A stretch of DNA of 64,000 bases, taken from positions 124,001 to 188,000 of the forward strand of contig NZ_JOEQ01000008.1 of the NCBI RefSeq assembly GCF_000721075.1, given 5' to 3'. Made by a program: the position numbers and the translations under genes. This DNA is from Streptosporangium amethystogenes (GTDB lineage: Bacteria > Actinomycetota > Actinomycetes > Streptosporangiales > Streptosporangiaceae). Below are positions 1 through 9,082 of this stretch, piece by piece. The notes beneath the pieces are model-generated. The model saw only the letters and a list, made by a program, of their open reading frames with translations, was not told the origin of the DNA and searched no databases. Position 1 is the first letter of the stretch; each line of letters begins with the position of its first letter.

Positions 1-41
1 AGGAGGCGGCGGAGGGTCTCCTGTGTCTTGTCGTCGAACAT
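1..41 (-). CDS. Possible 5' end of a gene leaving the window
   Basis: An ATG at 41 on the minus strand opens 13 codons (MFDDKTQETLRRL) that run off the left edge without a stop. The peptide is hydrophilic and could start a cytoplasmic protein. No strong ribosome binding site is visible and the product cannot be named. It would be divergent from the CHAP gene at 399. Confidence 0.2.
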   Translation of the reverse strand, partial: MFDDKTQETLRRL

Positions 42-398
42 GGAAACCCATTCCGCCTTCGCGTCCGATGTTCTCGCCGGACCGGGAGACCGGGTCTCGG
101 TGTCGGCATCCGCGCATGCCGCGCATGTGCGATCACATGCTATTCGACCCGATGGGCACGGGCGGCTCCCGGTGTCCCCCTCGCTCGCGGTGCCCGCTCC
201 CGGCCGCCGGACGATCTTAAAGGGTGTACGGCAGGGTTTCACCCCTTTTGCCGAATCCGGCATCCGACAGCCCCGCAAGCCTGCTTTTTCCGTTAATAGC
301 CTCACTTCTCGGTTTTTCTGCGATTACAGTCCAGCTCTATCGGACGGCGCCCCCCTTCGCGGAAGGGCGGAGGAGAGTGGACGGGGTGGCTCACGGCC
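42..398. other. Gene-free upstream region
   Basis: About 350 bp in front of the CHAP gene. Readings in all frames are arginine/proline-rich and unlike protein. The stretch 280-340 is less GC-rich and is the likeliest promoter position for the gene at 399. I see no clear -10/-35 pair or operator. Confidence 0.5.
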
Positions 399-1316
399 AT
401 GGATCCGATCGGTGACGATCTGCTCAGAATCATCAGGCCCGAGATCGGGTACCGGGAGGGGCCCGGCAGGCACAGCAAGTTCGGTGAGTGGTACGCGGCC
501 CACGTGGTCCAGGACCCGCAGTACGAGACGGCCCCGTGGTGCGCGATGTTCGTCGCCTGGGCCGCGGAACGGGCGGGCGTACAGCAGTACGTCGGGCAGT
601 TCGCCTGGACCCCGTCGCAGGCCCGCTGGTTCGAGACGAACGGCGCCTGGTCGCGGACACCCGAGCCGGGCGCCCTGGTCTTCTTCGACTGGTCGGGCGG
701 CAAGGACATCAAGGGGATCGACCACGTCGGCGTCGTCGAGAGCGTCGAGGGTGGAACGATCCACACCATCGAGGGGAACGTCGACCGGGTCTGGCTGAAG
801 CGCAAGACACGCGACCAGAGCAAGGTCGTGGGCTACGGCCTGCCGCGCAAGGTCAAGGAGCACCTGGCGGGGAAGGACGACACCGCCCCGCAGCAGAGCG
901 GCCGGATCGAGGTCCGCCCGGCACTCGCCCCGGCCTCCACCGCCCTGACCGACGCCTCGGGTACGCTCCCCGTCTCCATGGAGAGCGCCATGGTCGCGGC
1001 GCTGCTGACCTTCGTCCTCGGCACGTCGTTCGTCCTGTCCCGGATGCGTCCCCGCGTCTCGGCGGGACGGCACCGCAGGAGGAACGGGCGGCAGGAGCCT
1101 CGCCGGCGGGCGGAACGGCGGACCGGCGAAGCACCCCAGGCCGGGGCGTCCGAACAGGACCGGGCCGGCAGTCCGGAGACGCTCCGGGTGAGCAGACCGG
1201 GCTGGGCGCACGAACCGTACCGCGCGGATCGCCCACGATCCGTCACCGGCCTTGTCCCCGAGCCCCCCGTCCCCGAGGCCCCGGCCCCCGAGGTGGAGGC
1301 GCGCCGGGCCGCGTGA
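399..1316 (+). CDS. CHAP-domain cysteine hydrolase with C-terminal membrane segment
   Basis: Residues 1-150 look like a CHAP (NlpC/P60-type) amidase or peptidase domain. The expected triad positions are Cys48 (APWCAMFVAW), His109 (IDHVGVV) and the acidic/amide region at 125-127 (IEGN). CHAP enzymes usually cut peptidoglycan cross-bridges or stems. There is no N-terminal signal peptide. One hydrophobic helix lies at about 197-214, followed by a roughly 90-residue basic tail rich in R, P and E. That order (soluble catalytic domain, linker, single helix, basic tail) is odd for a wall hydrolase and leaves the catalytic side of the membrane unclear. The gene stands alone, about 90 bp before the siderophore-interacting gene. 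The family call is firm; substrate and topology are not. Confidence 0.75.
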   Translation: MDPIGDDLLRIIRPEIGYREGPGRHSKFGEWYAAHVVQDPQYETAPWCAMFVAWAAERAGVQQYVGQFAWTPSQARWFETNGAWSRTPEPGALVFFDWSGGKDIKGIDHVGVVESVEGGTIHTIEGNVDRVWLKRKTRDQSKVVGYGLPRKVKEHLAGKDDTAPQQSGRIEVRPALAPASTALTDASGTLPVSMESAMVAALLTFVLGTSFVLSRMRPRVSAGRHRRRNGRQEPRRRAERRTGEAPQAGASEQDRAGSPETLRVSRPGWAHEPYRADRPRSVTGLVPEPPVPEAPAPEVEARRAA

Positions 1317-1354
1317 CCTCCCGACCGGCGAACACGGACTCACAGATTGATTAA

Positions 1355-1373
1355 TAAGGTTAGGCAAAGCTAA
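1355..1373 (+). promoter_or_regulatory. Iron box (IdeR/DmdR1-type operator)
   Basis: TAAGGTTAGGCAAAGCTAA matches the actinobacterial iron-box consensus TTAGGTTAGGCTAACCTAA at 16 of 19 positions. It lies 38 bp before the start of the siderophore-interacting protein, where an Fe2+-bound DtxR/IdeR repressor would block transcription. Confidence 0.75.
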
Positions 1374-1410
1374 GTTACTGGGAACGGCACTTCCCAGTAA
1401 AGGCGGCGTG

Positions 1411-2349
1411 ATGACAGCGGGCGGCGAGCAGACCCTGGAGCGGACAGCGGGGGTTCCGGCCTACCGGGGCCACCACGTGGAGGTTCTGCGGACGGCACGG
1501 CTCAGCCCGAGCTTCGTCCGGGTCACCTTCGGCGGCGAGGATCTGGCGGGCTTCGCCGACAAGGGCTTCGACCAGCGGATCAAGGTGATCCTCCCGCTGC
1601 CGGACGGCAGCCTCACCCCCCTGGGCGACGGGGACGACTGGTACCAGCGCTGGCGTGCGCTCCCACCGGAGCTGCGCAACCCGATCCGCACCTACACCGC
1701 CCGCGCCGTCCGGCCGCAGCGGCGCGAGCTCGACGTCGACTTCGTCCTGCACGGTGCGACCGGCCCCGCGTCCCGGTGGGCGACCCAGGTGACCCCCGGA
1801 GACCGGGTCGTGGTGGTCGGCCCCAACGCCGCCTACCCCGGCCCCACCGGCGGCCAGGAGTGGGCGCCGCCCCCCGGGGCGACGCACCTGCTGCTGGCCG
1901 GAGACGAGACGGCCGTGCCCGCCATCACCACGATCGCCGAGTCGCTCTCCGGTTCCGTACCCGCCACGGTGCTGCTGGAGATCCCTGAGACCGCCGACGC
2001 GCTCGCCCTCGATGTCCGCCCGGGTGTGCGGGTCAGCTGGCTGCCCCGCGAGGGGGCCCGCCACGGCGACCTGCTCATTCCCGCCGTCCGCGACGCCCTG
2101 AGCGCACTCACCGTACCGGCGGGCACCGCCCCCGATGCCACCGCCCCGCTGGAGGACGTCGACGTGGACACGGAGATCCTTTGGGAGGTCCCGGACGCCT
2201 CCGCGACCGGCGGCCTGTACGCCTGGCTGGCGGGCGAGGCGGGAATGGTCAAGCTGCTCCGCCGCCACCTGGTACGGGAGGCGGGAATCGACCGCTCCTC
2301 GGTGGCCTTCATGGGCTACTGGCGGCTGGGACGCGCGGAGAACGCCTGA
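1411..2349 (+). CDS. Siderophore-interacting protein (FAD-dependent ferric-siderophore reductase)
   Basis: The protein follows the SIP/ViuB architecture. An N-terminal FAD-binding beta-barrel carries the RTYTARAVRP segment (around residue 90) that matches the flavin-binding R-x-Y-(T/S) motif. A C-terminal NAD(P)H-type domain contains LLAGDETAVPAI and ends in YWRLGRAENA, typical of the family. These cytoplasmic flavoproteins release iron from ferric siderophores by reduction. GTG1408 and ATG1411 are both possible; ATG1411 has the better distance from AAAGG at about 1399-1403. The iron box upstream supports the assignment. Transcription probably ends at the hairpin after 2349. Confidence 0.9.
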   Translation: MTAGGEQTLERTAGVPAYRGHHVEVLRTARLSPSFVRVTFGGEDLAGFADKGFDQRIKVILPLPDGSLTPLGDGDDWYQRWRALPPELRNPIRTYTARAVRPQRRELDVDFVLHGATGPASRWATQVTPGDRVVVVGPNAAYPGPTGGQEWAPPPGATHLLLAGDETAVPAITTIAESLSGSVPATVLLEIPETADALALDVRPGVRVSWLPREGARHGDLLIPAVRDALSALTVPAGTAPDATAPLEDVDVDTEILWEVPDASATGGLYAWLAGEAGMVKLLRRHLVREAGIDRSSVAFMGYWRLGRAENA

Positions 2350-2355
2350 ACCCGG

Positions 2356-2383
2356 CGGCAGCGGCCCCGCGGGGCCTTTGCCG
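2356..2383 (+). terminator. Hairpin after the SIP gene
   Basis: The palindrome GGCCCCGCGGGGCC (2363-2376) is flanked by pairing arms CGGCA and TGCCG. There is only a short T stretch, as is usual in this type of genome. Confidence 0.45.
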
Positions 2384-2495
2384 TTCCGTACCCGAAAACC
2401 TGCCGACTCCTTGACCCGGGACGGAGCCGACCGGGTGTCCGGGCCGCGTAGCTTGAGGGCGTACGATGCCCGGCTCGCGGCCTGGGAGGGCCGAC

Positions 2496-4334
2496 ATGAC
2501 AGCAGCACGGCCCGACCTTCACGACCCGGCGGGAAGCCCCGGATACCTGCCCATCGCCGACCACGGACTGATCGGCGACCTGCGCACCGTGGCGCTGGTG
2601 GACACCCGCGGCACGATCGACTGGTACTGCTGCCCGCGCTTCGACGCGCCCAGCGTGTTCGGCTCGATACTGGACGCCACCCGGGGCGGATCGTTCGAGC
2701 TGGGCACCGATGTGCCCGCGAGAACCAGGCAGTTCTACTTCCCGGACACCAACGTGCTGATCACCCGGTTCTCCGCGACCGACGGGGTGGGCGAGATCCA
2801 GGACTTCATGCCGGTCGTCGACGACTCCGGCGAGCGCGACCGGCACCGGCTGATCCGGCGGGTGAGATGTGTACGGGGATCACTGCCGTTCCGGGCACGG
2901 GTGGCTCCCAGGTTCGACTACGGCAGACAGTCCCACGTCCTGAGCATGCGGGACGGCCGGGCGACCTTCGAGTCACCGTCGCTCCGCCTGACCCTCTCCT
3001 CCAGCACGACCCTGGAGGCGGACGGCCAGGACATACGCTCGGAGTTCAAGCTCAACGAGGGCGAGTGGGCGGTGTTCGCCCTGGACAGGCTCAGCGACGA
3101 CCTGGCCCCGCGCCCATGCCCGATCGAGGAGGCCGAGGAGCAGTTCACCGCCACCGTCGCGTTCTGGCGCCGCTGGCTGTCGGCGTCGCGCTACCGCGGC
3201 CGGTGGCGGGAGATGGTGCACCGCTCCGCGCTCACGCTGAAGCTCCTCACCTACGCGCCCACCGGCGGGATCGTGGCCGCCGCGACGACCAGCCTGCCCG
3301 AGCGGATCGGCGGAGAACGCAACTGGGACTACCGGTACGTCTGGATCCGCGACTCGGCGTTCTGCGTGTACGCACTGCTCAGGCTGGGCTTCGGCGAGGA
3401 GGCCGAGGCGTTCATGAACTTCCTGTCCAAGCACGTCAGCCACGACTGCGGCGGCCCCTCCGGGCCACTGCAGATCATGTACGGCATCGACGGGCGCACC
3501 GACCTGCCCGAGATCGAGCTGGCCCACCTGGAGGGCTATCAGGGCTCGGCCCCGGTCCGCGTCGGAAACGCCGCCGTGGACCAGCTCCAGCTGGACATCT
3601 ACGGCGCTCTCCTCGATTCGATCTACCTCTACGACAAGTGGCACCGGCCGATCTCCAGTGAGCTCTGGGAGGAGGTCCACCTCCTGGTGGACTGGGTCTG
3701 CGACAACTGGGACCGGCCGGACGAGGGCGTGTGGGAGACCCGCGGCGGGCGCAAGAACTTCGTCTACTCGCGGCTGATGTGCTGGGTGGCGATCGAACGG
3801 GCCATGCGGATGGCCGCCCACCGCGGCCTGCCCGCCGCCACCCAGCGCTGGCAGCTGGCCCGCGACGCGATCTACCGGCAGATCATGCGGCGCGGCTGGT
3901 CGGAGCGGCTGGGGGCGTTCGTCCAGCACTTCGACGACGACGTCCTCGACGCCTCGGTGCTGATGATGCCACTGACCAAGTTCATCTCCCCCACCGACCC
4001 CAAGTGGCTGTCCACCCTCGACGCGCTCGGCGCGAACCTGGTGTCGGACTCGCTGGTCTACCGCTACGACCCCTCGGCCAGCCCGGACGGGCTACACGGG
4101 CAGGACGGCACGTTCTCCATCTGCTCGTTCTGGTACGTCGAGTCGCTCACCCGCGCCGGGCGCCTGGACGAGGCGCGGCTGGCGTTCGAGAAGATGCTCA
4201 CCTACGCCAACCACCTCGGCCTGTACGCCGAGGAGATCGGGCAGACCGGCGATCAGCTCGGCAACTTCCCGCAGGCCTTCACCCACCTCTCGCTGATCAG
4301 CGCCGCCTTCAACCTCGACCACGCCCTGGGCTGA
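2496..4334 (+). CDS. Glycoside hydrolase family 15 protein (trehalase/glucoamylase-like)
   Basis: This is a 612-residue protein of the bacterial GH15 type that includes actinobacterial trehalases. The N-terminal beta-sandwich domain begins [19 protein letters not shown] and contains [11 protein letters not shown]. The (alpha/alpha)6 catalytic barrel contains [15 protein letters not shown], the family's substrate-binding signature. Such enzymes release glucose from trehalose or alpha-glucans, usually in the cytoplasm, and no signal peptide is present. ATG2496 is preferred over ATG2466 because GGGAGGG lies 5 bases before it. The gene appears monocistronic and converges on cobL. Trehalase versus glucoamylase specificity cannot be told from sequence alone. 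Confidence 0.85.
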   Translation: MTAARPDLHDPAGSPGYLPIADHGLIGDLRTVALVDTRGTIDWYCCPRFDAPSVFGSILDATRGGSFELGTDVPARTRQFYFPDTNVLITRFSATDGVGEIQDFMPVVDDSGERDRHRLIRRVRCVRGSLPFRARVAPRFDYGRQSHVLSMRDGRATFESPSLRLTLSSSTTLEADGQDIRSEFKLNEGEWAVFALDRLSDDLAPRPCPIEEAEEQFTATVAFWRRWLSASRYRGRWREMVHRSALTLKLLTYAPTGGIVAAATTSLPERIGGERNWDYRYVWIRDSAFCVYALLRLGFGEEAEAFMNFLSKHVSHDCGGPSGPLQIMYGIDGRTDLPEIELAHLEGYQGSAPVRVGNAAVDQLQLDIYGALLDSIYLYDKWHRPISSELWEEVHLLVDWVCDNWDRPDEGVWETRGGRKNFVYSRLMCWVAIERAMRMAAHRGLPAATQRWQLARDAIYRQIMRRGWSERLGAFVQHFDDDVLDASVLMMPLTKFISPTDPKWLSTLDALGANLVSDSLVYRYDPSASPDGLHGQDGTFSICSFWYVESLTRAGRLDEARLAFEKMLTYANHLGLYAEEIGQTGDQLGNFPQAFTHLSLISAAFNLDHALG

Positions 4335-4362
4335 TCCCCCGGCCACGGCGGGCGGGTGCCAA

Positions 4363-4390
4363 GGCCCGGACCGCCAGGAACGCCCGGGCC
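4363..4390. terminator. Hairpin between convergent genes
   Basis: GGCCCG (4363-4368) pairs with CGGGCC (4385-4390) in the short gap between the GH15 gene and cobL. It could serve both strands. Confidence 0.4.
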
Positions 4391-4392
4391 GC

Positions 4393-5622
4393 TCAGCGGG
4401 CACCCTCCCGGACCGGTGGCTTGACCACGGTCCAGATCGTGACGGGCGCCATCGGCCGCCAGCCGGTGAAGCCACCGGCCGGGACGGTCCTGCTGACCGC
4501 CAGCCGGACCAGGTCCCCACCGAGTTCCCCCTGCCAGGAGGCCAGAGCCGCCTCCGACTCGACGGTCGCCGCGCCGGCCACCAGCCTGCCGCCCGGCCGC
4601 AGCGCCTCCCAGCAGCCCTCCACCACCCCCGGAACGGTCACCCCACCGCCGATGAAGACGGCTCCCGGCGCCTTCAGCCCGGCGAGCGCGGCGGGGGCGA
4701 CACCGGTCACCACGTCCAGACCGGGAACTCCCAGCGCCGTGGCGTTACGGACGATCACGGCCGCCCGCGAGGGGTGGGACTCCACCGCGACGGCCCGGTT
4801 CTCCGGATGGGCACGCATCCACTCGACACCGATGCCGCCCGCCCCAGCGCCGATGTCCCACAGCAGCTCGCCCGGGGTGGGCGCCAGCCGGGACAGGACG
4901 ACCGCGCGCACCTCGCTTCCGGTGAGCCGCCCGTTGTGCCCGAACACCTCGTCCGGCAGACCGGGCAGCCGGGGCAGCGGAACGGTCCCGGCATCGGCAC
5001 GGCACTCCACGGCGACGACGTTGAGAGCGTGGGCCACCGGCAGGGACCACTGACCGGCCGTACCGGAGATCACCCGCTCCTCGGCGCCCCCCAGCCTTTC
5101 CAGGACCGTCATCGCGCTCGCGCCGTAACCTCGGGCGCTGAGCAACCCGGCGACCCCGGCCGGAGTGTGGCCGCCGGCGCTGAGGACCAGGATCCGGCGA
5201 CCGTCCTGGACGGCGGGATGCAACACCTCGACGGGACGCGCCACGAGGCTGACCACCTCGACCCGGTCGACCGCCCAGCCGAGCCTGGCACAGGCCAGGG
5301 AGACCGACGACGGGTGCGGCAGGATTCGGACCCGGTCGGCGCCGAGCAGCCGTACCAGGGTCGCGCCGATGCCGTGGAACATGGGATCGCCACTGGCCAG
5401 CACGCATACCCGGCGGCCCCGGTGGCGGGCGATCAGCTGGGGCAGGGCGGGAAGCAGCGGCGAGGGCCAGACGACGCGCTCGGCGCTGGGCTCGGGGAGA
5501 AGCCCCAGCTGTCGTGCGCTCCCCATCAGGACCTCGGCGGCGTGCAGCTCGCGCCGCGCCTCCTGGGAGAGTCCGGCCCAGCCATCGGCTCCGATGCCGA
5601 CGACGGTGACGAGGTCAGACAT
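4393..5622 (-). CDS. cobL: Precorrin-6Y C5,15-methyltransferase (decarboxylating), CbiE-CbiT fusion
   Basis: The N-terminal half (about residues 1-205) is a CbiE-type tetrapyrrole methylase, with VVGIGADGW near the start and [12 protein letters not shown] around 77-88. The C-terminal half (about 225-405) is CbiT-like with the SAM motif [16 protein letters not shown] around 254-269. Together they methylate C-5 and C-15 and decarboxylate precorrin-6Y in cobalamin synthesis. The length is normal for fused CobL. GTG5625 and ATG5622 are both possible; ATG5622 is placed 8 bases after AAGGGG. No other cob gene and no cobalamin riboswitch is visible next to it, so it is separated from the rest of the pathway. 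Confidence 0.9.
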   Translation of the reverse strand: MSDLVTVVGIGADGWAGLSQEARRELHAAEVLMGSARQLGLLPEPSAERVVWPSPLLPALPQLIARHRGRRVCVLASGDPMFHGIGATLVRLLGADRVRILPHPSSVSLACARLGWAVDRVEVVSLVARPVEVLHPAVQDGRRILVLSAGGHTPAGVAGLLSARGYGASAMTVLERLGGAEERVISGTAGQWSLPVAHALNVVAVECRADAGTVPLPRLPGLPDEVFGHNGRLTGSEVRAVVLSRLAPTPGELLWDIGAGAGGIGVEWMRAHPENRAVAVESHPSRAAVIVRNATALGVPGLDVVTGVAPAALAGLKAPGAVFIGGGVTVPGVVEGCWEALRPGGRLVAGAATVESEAALASWQGELGGDLVRLAVSRTVPAGGFTGWRPMAPVTIWTVVKPPVREGAR

Positions 5623-5777
5623 CACCCACCCCTTCCCGGTGCCGTTCTACCGCTCCACCGGGCGACATGCTAGCCCGGCGCCGGGTCCGGCCGCGGATCG
5701 CGACCAGGCCCGGCGCCGGTCAGCCGTGCACCGGTGTGGCGGATGGGCACGGGCACGCCGCGACCACTCGCCGCCAC

Positions 5778-6176
5778 TCAGCTCCCCGGGTTGAAGATGA
5801 CGTCATCGGGCGTGATCCGCACCGTGACGCGCTGCTCATCCGGCTTACGGAAGGGATAGGACTCCACGCCGAGATACTTGTTCGCCAGGCCGTCGATGAC
5901 CTCGTCCGCACCCTCCAGCTCCAGCCGGGCCTTCCCCGAGACGCTGACCAGGTGATAGTCGTTCTTGGGATCCAGGACACTCACCGACACGCGCGGGTCC
6001 TCGCGCAGGTGGCGCTCCTTGGCCCGGCCCACGGCCGTGTTGAAGACGACGTCGTCTCCGTCGACGTCAACCCACACGACCGTGCTGTGCAGCGAACCAT
6101 CCGGCCTGACAGTGGTCACCCAGGCATGAATCGGCTGCTTGAGCAGGCTCTTGGCGTCTTCGCTCAGTTTTCCCAC
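5778..6176 (-). CDS. PPOX-class (F420/FMN split-barrel) oxidoreductase family protein
   Basis: The 132-residue protein has the split beta-barrel signature of the pyridoxamine-phosphate-oxidase-like families. AWVTTVRPDGSLHSTVVWVDVDGDDVVFNTAVGRAKERHLREDPRVSVSV is spread over the first half, in segments typical of F420-dependent actinobacterial members. These act as flavin/deazaflavin reductases or cofactor-binding proteins. The open frame extends to 6230, but GTG6176 has a clean GGAGG 5 bases upstream and gives the usual family length. It is divergent from the phosphatase gene. Cofactor and substrate are unknown. Confidence 0.75.
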   Translation of the reverse strand: MGKLSEDAKSLLKQPIHAWVTTVRPDGSLHSTVVWVDVDGDDVVFNTAVGRAKERHLREDPRVSVSVLDPKNDYHLVSVSGKARLELEGADEVIDGLANKYLGVESYPFRKPDEQRVTVRITPDDVIFNPGS

Positions 6177-6420
6177 GGGAACCTCCACCTCATGGACGAT
6201 GTCTACAGGGCAGTCGAACATCGCTCGCACGTGATCGATTCCACCTCCGCCGAGAAAACCGCCGGCGATTCACGGCACCGGGCACGCCTCGGCGGGCAGC
6301 GTTCGGGAAGGCGGCGGTCATCGCGGCTTCGCGGGCGGACCCGGCGCGGAATCCACGCCGCCTCCCCGGCAGGACCGCGCCCCGGTCGCCGCGCCCTTCA
6401 CGGACGGCATCCTGGTAGGC

Positions 6421-6894
6421 ATGAGTTATCGCATATGCGTGGTGTGCATGGGAAACATCTGCCGGTCGCCGATGGCCGAGGTCGTGCTGAGAAAGACCCT
6501 GGACGAACACAGCCTTGGAGATCGCGTCACGGTCGACAGCGCGGGCACCGGCGGCTGGCATCAGGGCGATCCGATGGACGCGCGGGCCGCCGAGATGCTC
6601 GCCGACCACGGCTACGACGGCTCGCGGCACCGGGCCCGGCAGTTCCTGCGCGACTGGTACGGCCGGATCGACCTGGTTCTGGCCATGGACACCGACAACC
6701 TGCGCGCCCTGCGCCGCCTTGCCCCGGACGGCGCGGACGTGCGCCTGTTCCGCTCCTTCGACCTCGCCGCCCCGCCGGACGCCGAGGTGCCCGATCCCTA
6801 CTACGGCGGCCGTGAGGGTTTCGCCGAGGTGCTGCTGATGGTGGAGGCCGCCTCCGACGGCCTGGCGAGGCACCTGGTCTCCACGTTGAGATGA
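6421..6894 (+). CDS. Low-molecular-weight protein tyrosine phosphatase
   Basis: The N-terminal P-loop is CMGNICRS with nucleophile Cys9 and Arg15. The general-acid Asp is Asp125 in VPDPYYGG. Both are hallmarks of LMW-PTPs such as mycobacterial PtpA and Streptomyces PtpA. The length (157 residues) is standard. It should dephosphorylate tyrosine-phosphorylated proteins in the cytoplasm or on export. No tyrosine kinase or exopolysaccharide gene is adjacent, so its partners are unknown. Confidence 0.9.
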   Translation: MSYRICVVCMGNICRSPMAEVVLRKTLDEHSLGDRVTVDSAGTGGWHQGDPMDARAAEMLADHGYDGSRHRARQFLRDWYGRIDLVLAMDTDNLRALRRLAPDGADVRLFRSFDLAAPPDAEVPDPYYGGREGFAEVLLMVEAASDGLARHLVSTLR

Positions 6895-7112
6895 GACCGG
6901 GCTGAATTTCCCGGCCCGAGCTCCTTTACAAAGTAATATACTGGTCGGCGCTCCGGCGTCACCTCACCTCACGCGCCTCCGCGTCACGCGCCCCATCGGA
7001 CCGGCGCGGCGAGAACCTCCTCTGCCTCCGAAGCCGGGCGGCCTTTCTCTCCGCTGCCGCCCCACCCCGCCAGGCCAGGCCCCGTGTGATGGGGCGGCAC
7101 CGGCGGCACCGC

Positions 7113-8012
7113 TCATCGGACGTCCCTGCGGGTGAGCGCGACGGCGGCGGCGCCGAGCGTGACGACGACGTACAGGAACATCACCGCCAGGGCCGCCGGC
7201 GGGGAGAACCCGATCCCGGCCGGGGCCTCACCGAAGTCGACCGCCATGGGGGGCCTGCCCATCGCCTGATTGGTCAGGTCCTCCAGCAGCACCGAGCCGA
7301 TCCTGGCGTTCCACGGCTCGGGCAGCAACAGCGCGAACCGCGGGAGGAGATACAGGTAGACGACGACAGCCGTGATCGCCCCCGCGGTGGAACGCAGAAC
7401 GGCGCCCACGCCGAGTCCCACCATGGCGAGCACCACCACCGAAAGCCCGCCGACGAACATCTCGGGGAACTCCTCCGACAGCGGCCCGGCGAAGTCCGGG
7501 ATCGGGCGGTCACCGATGATCAGCCGACCGGCCACGAATGCCACGAGCCCGCTCGCCTGCCCCACCCCGAACGCGACGGCGGCCACGACCACCGCCCTGG
7601 CGGCCAGCACCGTCTTGCGCCGGGGCATCACCGTGAAGCCGGTGCGGGCCATGCCGGTGACGTACTCGGAGGTGAACGCGAGAACCCCGAGCACGGCCAT
7701 GCAGATCTGCGCCGGCATCACGACGATCTGCTCGGGCCGCGAGGCGCTCAGGGTGGCCCGCTGCCGGGGCGACATCCCGTCCCAGAGGCTGCCCAGGTAG
7801 AGGCTGTACACGGCGGTGAGCAGGACGAAGGCCGCGACCACCGCCAGGATGTACCAGGTGGAGCGGACCGTGCGGAGCTTCAGCCACTCCGCGGCCAGCA
7901 CATCGGCGAGCAGCCGGATGCCCGGGCCGCCGAACCCCGCGTCCCCGGGCAGACCGACCGCCGTCCGGCCACCGGGCGCGTCCCCGTCCCGGGCGCCCTC
8001 CTGCCCGCTCAT
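7113..8012 (-). CDS. ABC-2 type transporter permease
   Basis: The 299-residue membrane protein has a cytoplasmic N-terminus, a first helix after WLKLRTVRSTWY (about residues 50-75), and several further helices including a C-terminal one (MFLYVVVTLGAAAVAL). This is the ABC2-membrane layout of drug/lantibiotic-type exporters. It is translationally coupled to the upstream ATPase gene by an ATGA overlap, so the two form one transporter. The divergent two-component genes next door are likely to control it or to sense the same stress, by analogy with similar gene pairs. Confidence 0.8.
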   Translation of the reverse strand: MSGQEGARDGDAPGGRTAVGLPGDAGFGGPGIRLLADVLAAEWLKLRTVRSTWYILAVVAAFVLLTAVYSLYLGSLWDGMSPRQRATLSASRPEQIVVMPAQICMAVLGVLAFTSEYVTGMARTGFTVMPRRKTVLAARAVVVAAVAFGVGQASGLVAFVAGRLIIGDRPIPDFAGPLSEEFPEMFVGGLSVVVLAMVGLGVGAVLRSTAGAITAVVVYLYLLPRFALLLPEPWNARIGSVLLEDLTNQAMGRPPMAVDFGEAPAGIGFSPPAALAVMFLYVVVTLGAAAVALTRRDVR

Positions 8013-8914
8013 CGCCCACCCGCCCGGTACTCGGTGCTGTCGCCGGTCAGCTCCAGGTACGCCTCCTCCAGGGAGGCGGTGCGCGGGGTGATCTCGTGCA
8101 CGGCGAGGCCGGCGCCCGCCGCCAGGTCACCGATCCTGGTGACGTCCAGCCCTCTGACGACCAGTTCCCCTCCCGGCCCCGTCTCGACCGTCGCGCCCGC
8201 GGCCTCCAGCACGCCGGTGAGCCGGGCGGCGCCCGGGGAGCGCACCAGCACACCCCGGTCGTGGCGGGCGGCCAGTTCCCTCGGGGTGGTCTCGGCGACC
8301 AACCGGCCCCGGCCGATGACCACGAGGCGGTCGGCGGTGAGTTCCATCTCGCTCATCAGGTGGCTGGAGAGCAGCACGGTGCGTCCCTCGGCGGCCAGCG
8401 AGCGCATCAGGTGGCGGATCCACCACACGCCCTCCGGGTCGAGCCCGTTGACCGGTTCGTCGAACATCAGCACACCCGGGTCTCCGAGCAGGGCCACTGC
8501 GATTCCCAGCCGTTGCCGCATGCCGAGCGAGAAACCGCCGACCTGCCTGCGCGCCACCCCGGCCAGGCCCACCCGTTCCAGGACCTCGGCTACCCGGGAG
8601 ACCCCGATCCGGTTGGTACGCGCCAGGCAGCGCAGATGGTCGAAGGCACTGCGGCCCCCGTGCACCGCGTTCGCGTCGAGCAGCGCGCCGACCTCGTACA
8701 TCGGGTACCGCATCGTGGCGTAGCGGCGCCCGTTGACGAGTCCCCGGCCGGAGGTCGGGACGTCCAGCCCGAGCAGGACGCGCATGGTGGTCGACTTCCC
8801 CGCACCGTTCGGACCGAGAAAACCGGTGACCAGCCCCGGTTTCACCTGGAATGACAGGCCGTCCACCGCGGTGGTCGCGCCATAGCGTTTGGTCAGCTCC
8901 TCAACTTCGATCAT
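8009..8914 (-). CDS. ABC transporter ATP-binding protein (exporter type)
   Basis: The 301-residue ATPase has Walker A GPNGAGKST, Q-loop region, signature FSLGMRQRLGIA and Walker B VLMFDEPVNGLDPEG. The C-terminal extension of about 90 residues is typical of DrrA/CcmA-type exporters. ATG8914 (MIEVEELTKRYGATTAV) is chosen over an earlier possible start because the homologous domain begins there. It works with the permease encoded by the overlapping downstream gene. The substrate is unknown. Confidence 0.88.
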   Translation of the reverse strand: MIEVEELTKRYGATTAVDGLSFQVKPGLVTGFLGPNGAGKSTTMRVLLGLDVPTSGRGLVNGRRYATMRYPMYEVGALLDANAVHGGRSAFDHLRCLARTNRIGVSRVAEVLERVGLAGVARRQVGGFSLGMRQRLGIAVALLGDPGVLMFDEPVNGLDPEGVWWIRHLMRSLAAEGRTVLLSSHLMSEMELTADRLVVIGRGRLVAETTPRELAARHDRGVLVRSPGAARLTGVLEAAGATVETGPGGELVVRGLDVTRIGDLAAGAGLAVHEITPRTASLEEAYLELTGDSTEYRAGGR

Positions 8915-9082
8915 GCCGTCGAGGTTCTCCCCGCACGGGGTGCGGGCGCGTCGGACCACGGCGGGCACTTCACGCTCAGCCCCGGGGCCGACGGCGGCGG
9001 CCGCGGCACGAGGGGATGGTCCCCGGGGATGACATCCCCCGGGGGGAGGCGAGGAGAGCCCGGCGACGGATACCGTTCCAGC

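Noticed and set aside
4393..5777. Possible cobalamin riboswitch upstream of cobL
   Set aside because: No B12-box-like conserved sequence or extended leader was seen in 5626-5777.
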